Source of the DNA: Mauremys mutica
Taxonomy: Eukaryota; Chordata; Testudines; Geoemydidae
DNA length: 64,000 nt
Direction: 5' to 3'
NCBI RefSeq assembly: GCF_020497125.1
Contig: NW_025422869.1
Location: 62,001 to 126,000, forward strand
The notes under the pieces are model-generated. The model did no database searches. It had not been told where the DNA came from and was given only the letters and a program-made list of their open reading frames with translations. Positions within the stretch are counted from its first letter, which is position 1, and the number at the start of each line of letters is the position of its first letter. This document shows, in pieces, positions 14,241-26,101 of this stretch. A program made the translations under genes and the position numbers.

Positions 14241-15154
14241 CTGTTGTGTGGGTAGAGGCCCCTTCTTTGGCGCTGGCCAGGGGAGAAGGGGGCTATGGTT
14301 AGACAAAGGCTGCTCTGGCTCCAGGAGGGACGCGCTCTGTATAGCAGCAGGGGCTCATGCCACACCCCAGCGGCCGGAGTGCTGGGATCTTGCCCCCAAG
14401 GCTGGCTGGAATTTGGGGACAGACTATCCAGGAGCCAGAGGCATTGCTCTGCTTTGTAACGGGACTTACCAACTCCCCCATTCCCCGGTTATTCAGGCCG
14501 GGGAGTTCGAATGCCAGGGCTCCCTGCCTGCGGGGCCAGGCACGCTCCTGTAGTAGGCAATTCTCAGCAGCAGCAGCAGGGAGGGACGCTTGGAGGGAAC
14601 TTGGGGACCCAGCGAGCAGCGTTACAGCCCAGAGGCCTGCTCATGGCGCCAGTTCAGTCCCAGCGAAAGGCTCTGCTGGATCAGGGCTGCCATGCAGCCC
14701 CCTTCTCGTGAGCTGTTCTGCAAGCTACACAGCCCCCCCAGCTGCATTCAGCCCCGCCAGAAAGCAGCAGCCTGGATTTGTTCCAGGGATAGTCAGTCAG
14801 GTGACAACTCCGCTCGGGCGGGAACCGCCCTGGGGCTGGCAGGCGGCCGTGGGCAGCATCGCCCAGTGCAGGAGGACGCCTCCCCAAGCAACGAGGCACC
14901 TCTCCGTCTGCTGTGAAGCCACGGTGAGGCCTGACAAACTCATTCCACTCATGGCGTAGGCACGAGCCCAGCTCACAGCATCCTGCCCTGGTCATGGTGA
15001 GGCGACAGTCCAACGGGGCTTTTCCTTCCCTGAGGTCCAGCCCCAGCTTCACGCTTGACGGAGGGTTTGTTCCCAGCGCAGTGCCGGCGTGTCTGCCCCA
15101 GCGCCCCACCAGGCAGGTCCCTTCACTCTGCACCGCCCAGCACGGTCCCAACCT

Positions 15155-18100
15155 TCAGCCTCTCGTGTGCAGCGTGATGAGCCGGCTCTGGTGCAGCTCC
15201 TGCCACAGGCTCATCTCCAGCCGCAGGTCGTGGTTGGCGTAGAACCGCAGGGCCTTGTGCGTCGGGTCGAAGTAGTGTTCGGAGTAGGCCCGGTAGTTGG
15301 GGGTGATGAACCCGTAGGCGCTTACCTGGGAGAGGGGGTGGAGTTAGCCAGATGCTGCCAGGAGCCCTGAGCAGCCAGGCACAGACCCCATCTAAAATCC
15401 CACTGTGGGTGGGGGGGGGGGGAACAATGCCCGACCCCTGCAGCCCTTTAAAGGGAGATGTGGAGCAGAACCTGATCAGGGACCTGCTGCCTGTGGTGTA
15501 CGGGCCTCCCCTGACCCGCTCCCATGTGTGTGTGGGGGGTCACCCTCATGAGGGTCTTGCCAGCTCCGTGGGGGAGCGGATTGTTGCACTCACTGGGAAC
15601 GTGCAGATAAAACTCCTGCAGCTCCCAGCTAAGCGAGCAGGGCAAGAGCCCTGCAGCAGCAGCAGCAGCAACGCGCCACGCACTAGGGCTGCATGGCCGG
15701 ACACGGGGACCGCGTGTGCCACACACGGGGGTAGAGCCATCGCCACGGAGATGAGGGAAATACCCATGCCGCTAACTGCGGCGTGTGGCTCGCAGCAGGG
15801 CTAACACACCAGGCCCGCGCAGTGCAGCCACCAGCGGGCACAGCGCAGGGACCGCAGCGGGACAATGAGCGCAGCCCAATGCAACGGCTGGGGCCCAGGC
15901 AACACAGGGCACAGCAAGGCACATGGGCCCGACCAGGAGGCTCCAGAGAGAGGCCGTAGGGAACGCAGGCTGCAGGGGTGAAAGCAGCCAGCGCAGCGCC
16001 AGGCGAGCCGTGGCTGCTGTCCCTCGAGGAGTCCAGCACAGGGGCTGGGGAGGGCGAGGAAATGACCGAGTCCCTCCCATCCTAAGGCTGGCAGCGTGAC
16101 CTGTGACCAGCAGATGGTGGCCGGAGCGGGTTACTAGCCGTCCCTTCCCTACCTCATCGCAGGTGTGGAGGGCAGCCAGCAGCATCACTGCCCCGGTGGA
16201 GGGACGGTACAGCCTCCACTGCGGGGTGTCCAGAATGCTGGAGCGGAGGAACCTACCAGCCAGGAGAGAAGAGGGAAGACTACAGCCGATGGTGGGGACC
16301 GTGCCTTCACCCCGCGGAGCACGGGCAATTCACTGGCTTGGGGCATCCCGCCAAGGGGGCTGGCCCGGGCCAGCGGATCCCCCGCTGCAGTTCCCCGTCT
16401 TCTGGTGGATGGCTCCTCTGGGAGCCAGCCACACGGGCCCTGCAGATCAGCTGGGCTCCCTCCCTGCCACCCCGGGGGCAAAGGCTCTGTCTCTGCTACG
16501 CTCGAGGGCTCTGGGGGCTGCGGGGCCCTGGATCCAGCCCTCCCCCCATGGCAGTGCAGGGCCCCGGGAAGCGCTTGCAGGCAGAGGCTCCAACACAGGA
16601 TCGCTACCGGTTCCTGACGTAGCGGATAAAATCTGGGTGAAACATCTTAAACTTCTCCGCCCGCAGGTCTTTCCCGAAGTATCGCTCCGGCCTGTGGGGA
16701 GGAGACGAGCCGGTGTGAGAACCCACCCGGCCCGAAGGGACTCCCCACGGCCATGTCCTCAGCCTGCCCAAGCTGCTTGGGTCGGAGCAGAGCAATGGCC
16801 CGTCCAGCCAGCATCCGCCCCACCCCCAGCTCCGCGGACGTTAACCGAGACCCAGAGCCGTTCGCGCCTTAGAACCAAGGAGCAGCTCGCTGGGGCTGCT
16901 GCTGCCCCTCTGCTGAACTACGGCAGCATCAGAGCAGGCTGCTGTTCCTGTGCCTAGCGACCGCACCCCGGGCACCACCAGCAGGGAAGCTTAGCCCTGC
17001 GCTGGCGGAGAGCAGAGGCCTGTGCTGCACAAGGGAGCCTCCAGGCCACTAGCAGAGCTCTCCAGGCCTTGGTTTGCTCCGCTTTGCCTCAGGACTCGTC
17101 TCAGCGCCCTGCCCCCATGCCAGGACCCCTGCCACCTCCCCCATAACAGACACTGCCGCTTTACCAGTGCCTGATGGGACCTGGCCCCCACTTCCCAAGC
17201 ATTACATGGACGGTGGGCACCCGGCTCCCCTCGAGTGGTGGGCAGTGGGCGCACAGATCTCCTGCAGTGTGTCACAGACCTTGGGCAGCGCAGGAACCAA
17301 GCAGCCTGTTTCAAACCAAGGACCCACCTCCCTGCCCCGGGACTCACCGAGCACCCTCATCTGGGCCTCTGTCGACAGGGCGATGGGTCAGGGCCGCCCG
17401 GAGCTGTAGGTAATCTCGGTCATGGTCCGGGAGGAAGATGTACCTGGTTTCCTGTTGCAATGAATACGGCGATGAACGCTGTCTTGGTCCCTGGCCCAGC
17501 ACTGCCTTCCCCACCCTGTGGAGCCCTCGGCTGGGCTCTTCGTTTGCTGCTGCCTGACCTGGGGCGGTGACAAGGCAGCCATGCTCGGCCCAGGGCTGGG
17601 AGAGCCCAGAGCCACCCCTGGCATTCAGTACACCTGGCAGCCTGGGCTCAGGATGGGCCCCACAACAGGGCGAATATTGAGGTGCCTCAGCAGAGGCAGT
17701 GTGGGGAGCCCAGGGCTGGGCTAGCAGAGGGGCTGTGGGTTGGGAGTGCAGGGCATCAGCAGAGCAGTGTGCGAGATGATAAAGTTGCGCTGTTCCTCCG
17801 TAGATCTCACAACACATTACACAGCAGGTCACGAGCATTCTCCCCATTGTGCAGATGGGTAAACTGAGGCACAGGGCGAGAGGGACTTGCCCACAGTCAC
17901 CCAGTAGCTCAGTGGCTGGGGCAGGAATGGAACCCCCATCTCCTAAGTCCCAGTCCAGTGCTCCATCCATTAGGCCACACTGCCTCCCTGCTCACGCTGC
18001 TCAGACACCCGGGCTCTAGCCAGCGGCGTCAGCATGTGACGGCCAGGGGCAGGCACGTCCCCTCACCAGAGTCTGGGGCAGCTGGCGGAAGCCGTTGCTG

Positions 18101-21040
18101 GCGTAGTTATGCAGCGAGTTCATCATGGTGTTAGTAGAGAAGACATAGAAGGAGGTCCTGCGGCCCACGTCTCTTTCAAAGCCCTTGGTGAGGGCCCCGT
18201 TGGTCCTGCGAGGAGAGGAGGGGAGAGTCACCGCTGCAGGCTGCTCCGGGGGCCGCGACCCGAAAGACCCCGCACAGTCTTAGCGCAGCTTCGGCCACAG
18301 GGACGTTCTTCCGGAGCTGGAGAGAGCGTTCCCACAACGCCTGGGGCTGCCGGAGGCAGAGGGATCTGGCGTTACCGCCCAGCGAGGGCCACAGACGGGC
18401 TCTCGGCCCAGGGGACCAGGCGCCCACAGCTCCGGCCTGGAGCAGGCGAAACAGCTAACGATGGGGAGCAGAGAGCACCTGTCTGAGAATGGGGACGGCC
18501 AACATCCGCCCCTGCCCTGCTCATGTGCGCCACCCGCCACCCCTGGCCAGCCTGCCCCTCTTCCTGCTTGTGCTGTGCTCTGCCTGGGGCCCTCACGCAA
18601 ACCTCACTCACGCGGTGCACGAATGAGTGAACTCCCCTGGGGCCTGCGTGTCGCTGGGGGCCCTGCTGGGGGCGCTGTCACCCTGAGTACAGTACAGGTA
18701 TGATCCCCACCCCCCCGCTGCGCTGCCCAGGCCAGCTCTCCCCCGGGGCAGGTACAAACCCCACCCCCCTCACACCCCACTGCCCAGCCCCCCGGCGAGC
18801 TCTCCCCGGGCAGGTACAAACCCCTCCCCCTCACACCCCGCTGCCCAGCCCCCCGGCGAGCTCTCCCCGGGGCAGGTACAAACCCCTCCCCCTCACACCG
18901 CGCTGCCCAGCCCCCCGGCGAGCTCTCCCCGGGGCAGGTACAACCCCCCCCCTCACACCGCGCTGCCCAGCCCCCCAGCGAGCTCTCCCCTGGGGCAGGT
19001 ACAAACCCCTCCCCCTCACCAGGGCCGGCTCTAGACCCCAGCGCGCCAAGCAGGCGCGTGGGGCGGCCCTTTCCCTGGGGGGCGGCATTTGGCTCCGGCT
19101 GAGCTCCCGCAGGCATGACTGCGGCGGGTCCCCTCTTCCCGCGGCTCCGGCTGAGCTCCCGCAGGCACGCCTGCGGCAGGTCCGCTGGTCCCGGGCTCCG
19201 GTTGACCTGCCGCAGGCACGCCTGCGGGAGCTCAACCGGAGCCGCGGGAAGAGGGGACCCGCCGCGGGACCGGGGAAGGGGCGGCGCTGCGCACGGCTGC
19301 TTGGGGCAGCCTATTTTCTAGAGCCGCCCCTGCCCCTCACACCGCGCTGCCCAGCCCCCCGGCGAGCTCTCCCCTGGGGCAGGTATGCTCCCTCCCCCCG
19401 CTGCCCAGCCCCCCCGGCGAGCTCTCCCCGGGGCAGGTACAAACCCCTCCCCCTCACACCGCACTGCCCAGCCCCCCCGGCGAGCATTCCCCCGGGGCAG
19501 GTACAAACCCCTCCCCCCCGCACCGCGCTGCCGAGCCCCCAGTGAGCTCTCTCCTGGGCCAGGTACAATCCCCCCCTCCATGTAGCGCTGCCCAGCCCCC
19601 CCGGCGAGCTCTCACCTTGGGCAGGTACAAACCCCTCCCCCCCGCACCGCACTGCCCAGCCCCCCGGCGAGCTCTCCCCTGGGGCAGGTATGCTCCCTCC
19701 CCCCGCTGCCCAGCCCCCCCGGCGAGCTCTCACCTTGGGCAGGTACAAACCCCTCCCCCCCGCACCGCGCTGCCGAGCCCCCAGCGAGCTCTCACCTGGG
19801 GCAGGTACAAACCCCTCCCCCCCGCACCGCGCTGCCGAGCCCCCGGCGAGCTCTCACCTGAAGACGTACTCGTGCCGGTCGATCGCAGCCCCTGCCTGGG
19901 AGCCGTTCAGGATGCCACCGTTGCCCACCACGGCGCAGCGGACGCAGGGGGAGCCGCCCGCAGCAGCTCGGGGGTGGGCGTCGAACATGCGCCCGTTGGC
20001 CGACGCGTTGAGACGGGTCAGCGCGTCCCTCACAACTGGAACCACAAGCCAGGGGCGGAGGGTGAGCCGGGGCCCGGGCGACGTGCCAGGCACACGGCAG
20101 GCTTCCCCTCCAGGCACGGGGACAGGGTGCCCAGCTGCCATGCTCCAGGCGTCCCAGTGCTAGCCGGGCTGGAGACCGAGACGGATTCTGCTCCCCACAG
20201 GGCAGACCCAGCACCACCTCCGAGGGGCGGGAGTCACCCACTGGGCAGGGCCAGGCCCCAGCCTTCCTGGGAGCAAGCGGCCAGCGCTCCGCTCTCAGGG
20301 CGACAGCCAGCTCCTCTGTGGGCCCCGCTCGCCCCTCACACCCCAGCACGAGCGGTGGGCGAGCTCTCACCGGGCCAGCCAACCTCCTGCCAGCCGTGGG
20401 CCCCCCCGTAGCTCCGCAGGCGTCGATACTCAGCCGGCCGGGCATGCCGGGCCCACTGCAGCACCGGGATGGCCTCCAGGAAGACGCTGCTGAACTTGGT
20501 GCTCGCGATCCTCTTCCTGATGCCACTGGGGCACCTCTGGCAAAGCAAAACCCGAAGAGCGGGGGATGAGGAAGAGCCAGGCAGCCATGCCAGGAGGGGG
20601 CTGGGGGGGCCTACCAGGGAAGGAGGCGATGTTGCCCATGGGGGGGGTGGGGGGGTCTTTGTGTGAGCCCAGCTCTAGACACAACCAGGAGGCCCCTGGT
20701 CTGGGCAGCCACGCAGGGGAGCTCTGGGCCTGGCTGGCCCCTCGGAGCTGCAGGATGAGAGGACGCCGAGGGGGATGATGGGAGCCTGGTGGCAGGAGCC
20801 GGGCATTGTCCCCACTGGCACTGCGCACCCCTCCTGTGCATGGCCACGCAGTGACGCTTCCCCCTCCAGGAACAAATCCACGGCCGGGAGCCCCCAGGCC
20901 TTCACCCCGCGAAGGGCGCAGGCGGTGCATACCGAGCTCCGGTGCGTCTCGTCCCGGCCATACAGGTCCCCCAAGAACGGCTGCAGCGTGGAGCTGGGGG
21001 CCCTGCTGCCCAGCAGGGTCGCCGGTGGCTGCGCTGGCAT

Positions 21041-21072
<32 letters not shown>

Positions 21073-22503
21073 GCTGGTGAGCTCCCAGAGGATCCCTTGG
21101 GGCAGGGGGCAGAGAACAGAGCGGTTTCACGGTGCGTTCCCCCTCGGCCTGGCAAGGTGTCTGCCCGTCAGAGGGGGCGCGGGGCCCTGCTGCTTCAGGC
21201 TGCACGGGTGGCTGCTGCAGCTAGGGACTTTGCCCCCGTGGCTCGCTACAGGACGGCACCTGTGGAAGTGACGGCCAGCGGTGCCATACGAAGGCAGCTA
21301 CGCAGGAAGAAACAGGGCATTAAAGGCGGCTCTGCCCCCTTGTGCCTGCACATCAGCTCTGCCCCCAGGCATGGGAGTCTGGTCACCGCAAAGGTTAAAG
21401 CCCTGAGGTTGCACAACCAGAACCCTGCACCCCCTTGGGGCATGTGGGAATGGGACCCGACCCCCCATGGGGCTGGATTGGCGCGTGAAGGCCCCGACTC
21501 ACAGAGCAGAGGGAGCAGCTCCCCACCCTGGGGCCGCACACAGGAGGGAGGGTCAGCGCCAGCAGACTGGCCTGCTCAGCCCCCCCTCCCCCAAGTAGAC
21601 AGGCAAAGCTCCCTATCCTGTTCCTGATCCCCTGAGCCCAGTCACGCGTGTGAGGGGAGGATTAGAGATCAGCACAGACACCAGTGCTAATCCAGCCCCG
21701 CTGAGGGGAGGGACGCAGGCAGGCCAGGGGAGTCGGGATCGCATCCGGCTCTGTAGGGCAAACAGAAGTGGGAGCAGGGGCCCGTGAACCCCCCCGGCCA
21801 GGACCATCGCTCCCCTGGGCGTAAGGAGCTGAGATTCTGAGTGCGAAGTGCTGGGCACTCGTTCCTGCCTCACAGCAGCCCCCACCCTGCAAACCTGGAA
21901 ATGCTTCATCCCCAGCTGCCATTCAGAGCAGTGGGTGAATGCACAAAAAGGAGCCGGGGGTTCATTTGCTTCAAAAGCAAAAATCCCCTGGCCTGCAACG
22001 CTGCCTCAGAGCCAGAGACCCAGAACCCGTCATCCTGCTCCTCTGGCCCAGGCGGCCCCAGGATGGGCCCCTCACCCCACCGCGAAGCAGCCAGAGGAGT
22101 AGAGGGAAAGTCCCCAGGTTTGCTAAACATTATCCGCCTGCTGTTCGGAAAGTTCCAAGGGCACACGATTGGCACAAAGACGTGAGCGAGGGCGAGATGC
22201 CACCGCTGGCAGGGGCAGCTTGGCAGAGCCCGCAAGGCAGAGAAATCCCCCCAGATCAGCAGCACCCTAGCCACATGCTTCTGCTGCTCCCATCACTGGT
22301 GTCCACATGCTGAGACCCACGGCAGGGACTGCGTCGCCTTCCCCGCAGCTAGAGCCCTCAGAGAGCAGATCGCTTGGTCTTTACCTGTAGGAAAAGCTTG
22401 GGAAGCTCCCCCGGCTATAGCAGGTCCCGGCTTGGTACAGAAGCCCCAGGGTCACGGCACCCAGCAGAGCCCAGCACAGGGCACGGCTTCGCAGGCGGAT
22501 CAT
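15155..22503 (-). CDS. ST6GALNAC2-like: ST6GALNAC2-like alpha-N-acetylgalactosaminide alpha-2,6-sialyltransferase (9 exons, 407 aa)
   Basis: Coding exons in transcript order: 22385-22503, 20933-21095, 20371-20536, 19858-20035, 18067-18205, 17348-17451, 16608-16691, 16153-16252 and 15155-15325 (TGA 15155-15157). All junctions are GT-AG and the phases join to 407 aa. The product is a type II Golgi protein: short Arg-rich tail, signal anchor at about residues 9-23, a Gly-Ala stem at about 49-57, then a GT29 domain. Sialylmotif L starts [13 protein letters not shown] at 183. Motif S lies at about 334-357 (PSTG...CDEVSAYGF). HYFD is at 368-371 and the HxxxxE VS motif at 383-388. Cys183 and Cys349 would form the conserved L-S disulfide. 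N159 and N193 are glycosylation sequons. The predicted reaction is transfer of sialic acid from CMP-Neu5Ac to O-6 of GalNAc on O-glycans. It resembles ST6GALNAC2 more than ST6GALNAC1 around FERDVG, HTCDxVSAYGF and FYANHDL. It may be a lineage paralogue rather than the ST6GALNAC2 orthologue. No disabling change was seen. Confidence 0.9.
17785..17992 (-). repeat. MIR-type SINE, long copy
   Basis: This is an antisense MIR core (gatgggtaaactgaggcac, cttgcccacagtcacccag, tggaacccccatctcc) extended by ctccatccattaggccacac. It lies in the intron between sialyltransferase exons 5 and 6. Confidence 0.75.
18690..19857. repeat. ~62-bp minisatellite in a sialyltransferase intron
   Basis: About 14 units are marked by caggtac(a/t). 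They recur at 18749, 18811, 18873, 18935, 18996, 19380, 19434, 19498, 19560, 19622, 19685, 19740 and 19802. Spacing is mostly 61-64 bp, with two short 54-55 bp units. The jump from 18996 to 19380 is explained by a 313-bp hAT insertion plus its 8-bp duplication. Each unit contains cccagccccccggcgagctctcc. The array abuts the splice donor of exon 4 (exon low end 19858), and the unit itself contains a caggtac splice-like motif. Confidence 0.92.
19020..19332. mobile_element. hAT-type element inserted in a minisatellite
   Basis: It begins CAGGGCCGGCTCTAG and ends CTAGAGCCGCCCCTG, flanked by perfect 8-bp cccctcac (19012-19019 and 19333-19340). The target is one unit of the surrounding 62-bp array. 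The interior has inverted segments around gcaggcacgcctgc and no transposase. Confidence 0.88.
21044..21072 (-). repeat. ST6GALNAC2-like: Coding hexanucleotide repeat in sialyltransferase exon 2
   Basis: Roughly five copies of ggctcc (+ strand) are read on the minus strand as alternating Gly-Ala in the stem region. Six-bp steps keep the frame, so length changes would only vary the stem. Confidence 0.85.
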
Positions 22504-24179
22504 GGCTGGAGCAGGGTCTGGGCCACACAGCGGTTCTCACGGCCCCACGGAAGCTGTGGATCAGGCACAGAGAGACAAACCCGGCTCAGCCCCTGTTCAC
22601 CCCCACGAGCACACAGCCCCGAGCGGCCCCTCTGGATCCCCCCCCCCCCTCGTACCTCTCCGCTCGAACTCTAACCCAGCTGCATGTCTCGCCAGGATCC
22701 CAGGCAGCCTTGAGGCTGACGCATGTCAGCTCTGCCAGCAGAGGGCCCTTCGGAAAGAGATCAGGCGGACGGGCCGTGGAGTGGACAGCTCTGTCCAGAC
22801 TGGAAAGGATCCCAGAGGAGGGCGGCACAGAAAGGGGGAAGGGGGAGAGACCGTTCCTAGGAATCTGCAATGAGAACTCCATGCTATGCAAGATGTGGCT
22901 TCCCGTCCACCAACCCACCCAGCCTCAGTCCACCTCACTGTCTGCCTAGCCACCTCCAACCCCGCCACCCCCGCTTCCGTCCCACATCCCCCAGCCTCAC
23001 CCACTTCTCAGCCTTCCCGCCAGCCTCCTGGTTTGCAGGACTCTGCAGGGCCGGGGCCTGGCTCTCTGCTCCTGCCCGGGCCTCCTCCCTGCCTTCGCAC
23101 CTTCCAGCGGCGCTGCCTGAGCACGGAGGGCTCTTTCCAGCCCTGGGACGCGTCTCTGAAGCACCTTTGCTTGCACTGGAAACTACGGGTGGGTGGATTG
23201 TACATGCACTGAGCTCGGCGCAGCCCACAACGGAAACCCCACCTGCAGCATACACAGGATGTCTTATCAGCCAGCAGCAGCCGGGCCCTCCTGCACCATA
23301 CCAGTAACTGCCCCCTGGAGATAAGGAGGTGTCCTTTGCGGGGGGACAGCCTGTGAGGGCCGGGCAGCCTTATGCACTCACTGGGTTTGCATTCCTCCCG
23401 ACCGCCGGATTTCCCCAGGGCAGTTTGTTTAGACTGTTCCAAATGCCCTTTATCAGATCATCAAAACAGCACGGAGAGGTCAGTCCAATGAGACCGGCCA
23501 GCGCCAGGAAAAGGGCGCGTGCCGAGAACTCGGCAGTGAGCGGAGCAGGACAGACTCAGGGCCACACGCTGCAGCGGGCAGCGTGCACCCAGCACCCAGG
23601 GTCAGCACCCAGGGTCAGCAGCACCCAGGCCCGAGCCAAGGGCAGGTCGCTGCACGATGCCCTCTCAGACTGACCCTGGGGGAATGCTGGCCGGGGCATG
23701 GCCCCCCCAGGACTCGGGGACAGGGACCCCAGGGAGGTCACACTCCCAGCATCATCATGCAGGTTGCTATGCTGCCGCTGCCATCTGTGGGGAGGGTGGT
23801 AAAGGAGCAGCAGAAAAGTCCCAACTCCGCCTCTCTCCCCTGTGGTCAGTAACTGCCCCCAGACCTGGAGGAGCCGTCCTGGCCTCAGGGCACTGGGCAG
23901 CATGATTAACACAGCAAGGCAGCTTGGTTGCTCTCAGAGGGAAGACAGAGAACACAGCCCCAGCTCCCTGCTCACACGTGACCCCAGGGCTGACTCACCG
24001 GCAGGTGGCTACGTTCCAGGCCAGCACTTGGCTTGTGACCTTTAACAGGCCATGGGACGGATGCAAATAAAAACACATTGGGGAACCAGGAGAGCCGCGA
24101 GCCCTTCTTGGAGCAGGGAAAGGCCCCTCCTGCACCTTGCCATCCATCTCACATCCCCTTCCCCTGCCATGGTCTGTCT
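22504..24179. other. Upstream of the sialyltransferase gene, nothing recognised
   Basis: This interval should contain the 5' UTR and promoter of the sialyltransferase gene. I could not identify a TATA box or a convincing 5' exon. No coding exon of another gene is evident. Confidence 0.4.
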
Positions 24180-24237
24180 GGGGTGTTGGGATGGTGCCAA
24201 ATTGGTGTGGCCATACTGAATGAATGGTGAGAGGTAT

Positions 24238-25289
24238 GTCAGGGGAACCCCCTGAACCCCCATGTTCATCCTTATGACTGTATGGTATCCAATGCAAAGT
24301 TTGTCATGGTGGGTGTCTTCAGAAAACTCATGATGCACCAAGCATTGTTGTTATAGGGATGTTATAGGTTGTAATTTCACGTATATAGTTATGAGGCTGA
24401 AAATGTGCCCTCGTGGCTTAAAACAAGGCCAGGCAAAACTCTCCAAGAGCAGAGGGGAAGTTCACACCTCATCAGGGCATGGATGGAACAAACCCAGCCC
24501 AGCCTCACAGGAACAAAGGACAGTGGCCTAGGCAGCAACAAAGGATCTGTTGGACTCTGGAGTGAGTCACGCCCCCTTCCTTTGGTCAGTTTGGGACTGC
24601 GATGAGGTAACGCTCACCTGACCCTGAAGGTGGGGGCAAAGCCAAGAGGAAAGAAAGAACATGATAAAAGGGACGTTTGCCATCCTCGCTCTCTCTCTCT
24701 TCCACCTCCATCTACAGACATCACCACCAAGCAACTGAAGTGCTGATCAAAGGGGAGAGCCTGGCTGAAGCGCAACCAGCCAGCCTGTGGTGAGAAGCAT
24801 CTCGGTTTGTAAGGGTTTGAACAAGTTAAGATCAGCTTAGAATGCATTTTGCTTTTATTTCGTTTGACCAAATCCAACTTCTTGTGCTTTGACTTCAAAA
24901 TCTATCTTTTGTAGTTAATAAATGTGTGTTTATTCTATCTGAAGCAGGGCACTTGGTTTGAAGCGTGTCAGAGGCTCCCCTTGGGGATAACAAGCCTGGT
25001 ACGTATCAATTTCTTTGTTAAATTGATGATCTCATATAAGCTTGCAGCATCCAGCGGGCGTAACTGGACACTGCAAGGTGGAGGTTCCCAGGGTCGTGTC
25101 TGGGACTGGAGATATTGGCTAGTATCATTTGGTTGCACAATCCAAAGTGCAGCTTCCATGCCAGAGGCTGTGCGTGAACAGCCCAGGAGTGGGGTTCTCA
25201 CAGCAGATCAGGGTAAGGCTGGCTCCCAGAGTCAAGGATTGGAGAGACCTAGCAGATCACCAGTCCAGATAACACCAGGGGAATGTCAC
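24238..25289 (+). mobile_element. Solo LTR nested in the older retrovirus
   Basis: It begins TGTCAGGGG and ends GAATGTCACA. Comparison with the 3' LTR shows that sequence before it (gaatggtgagaggta) and after it (gcataaattgacatgac) is one continuous stretch at 26892-26920. It has a TATA-like gataaaag (about 24662) and AATAAA (about 24918). The target duplication is worn (aggta versus gcata). Confidence 0.6.
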
Positions 25290-25610
25290 AGCATAAATTG
25301 ACATGACAAACATGGCTGCAGTGTTAGCAGAGCTTGAAATGGAGTCAAATGGAGAGGACAGAGAGGCTGTAGTACAGAGGATAGCTTGGTATTTCTTAAC
25401 CCCTGCTGACTTAAGAGAGGCAGCTTCGCTGATGCATCAGGAGAGGGAGAGTCAGTTATGGCTTATTGTGCTAGCCTGTCGTTAGCAGGTTCTCTAGCTG
25501 ATATGGAGGAAGGGCATAAGAACATACACACATTTCAACGTGTCCCCATGGGCTACCATGATGCTCCAGCTATAGCACATGCGACAAGGATGTAGGATCA
25601 ACTCCCTGAT

Positions 25611-25799
25611 TTGGATAAGCCGGGGGTTACTTCTGACGTGGATGACATACGGATACCAGCCGTTTCCCAGGAGGAGTATAAACATCGAACTAAACTGGTC
25701 CTGGGAATAGTGGAGAAAACAGGCTTTAAATTACCATGGGACAAGGCACAGCTGGGACAAGAAGTTGAATACTTGGGTACTATCTTGGGACAGTGGTAA
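25611..25799 (+). pseudogene. Retroviral pol fragment (reverse transcriptase palm)
   Basis: About 62 codons carry a DVDD-type remnant of the YxDD active site, followed by EEYKHRTKLVL and EVEYLGTILG, which match the segment after the active site in retroviral reverse transcriptases. It is cut at both ends and cannot be functional. Confidence 0.65.
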
Positions 25800-26101
25800 A
25801 AGCATTATTATTAATGATGGAATCAATCAGAAATGGCAGCTAGTCCACCACCCCCAGAGTGCAGGAAAAGTGGAAAGGAAGACTAGAGAAATAAGAACAG
25901 CCTTGACCAAGCAAATTCAAACACAAGGCTGAGATTGGGAAACTGCTTTACCCGCAATCCTGATGACCATGAGAGCCTTGGGACAAGCTGGAAGTAAGCA
26001 CTCACCTTTTGAGTTAATGACAGGTCAAGCTAGGAGGACTCCTGTATTCCTACTCCCACCTAGAAAACAGACACCTGAATGGCTGTGAAGGAAATTGGAA
26101 T

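Larger units (their letters stand above)
12961..15154 (-). other. Possible 3' UTR of the ST6GALNAC2-like gene
   Basis: Downstream of the sialyltransferase stop, the first AATAAA I see on this strand is at 13012-13017 (tttatt on the + strand). If used, the 3' UTR would be about 2.1 kb and would cross the telomere-like minisatellite at 13495-13806. No coding exon was recognised here. An earlier non-canonical poly(A) site is equally possible. Confidence 0.3.

Noticed and set aside
15654..15672. CAG/GCA triplet run
   Set aside because: Only about six units, intronic, and outside any coding exon; an ordinary microsatellite.
18604..20411. Long Pro/Gly/Arg-rich ORFs on both strands (up to 289 codons)
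   Set aside because: They arise from the GC-rich ~62-bp minisatellite and antisense of sialyltransferase exons; no splice or domain support.
25303..25485. gag-like 60-codon ORF after the nested LTR
   Set aside because: Its first part is the leftover LTR sequence also present at 26902; the remainder shows no recognisable Gag motif.
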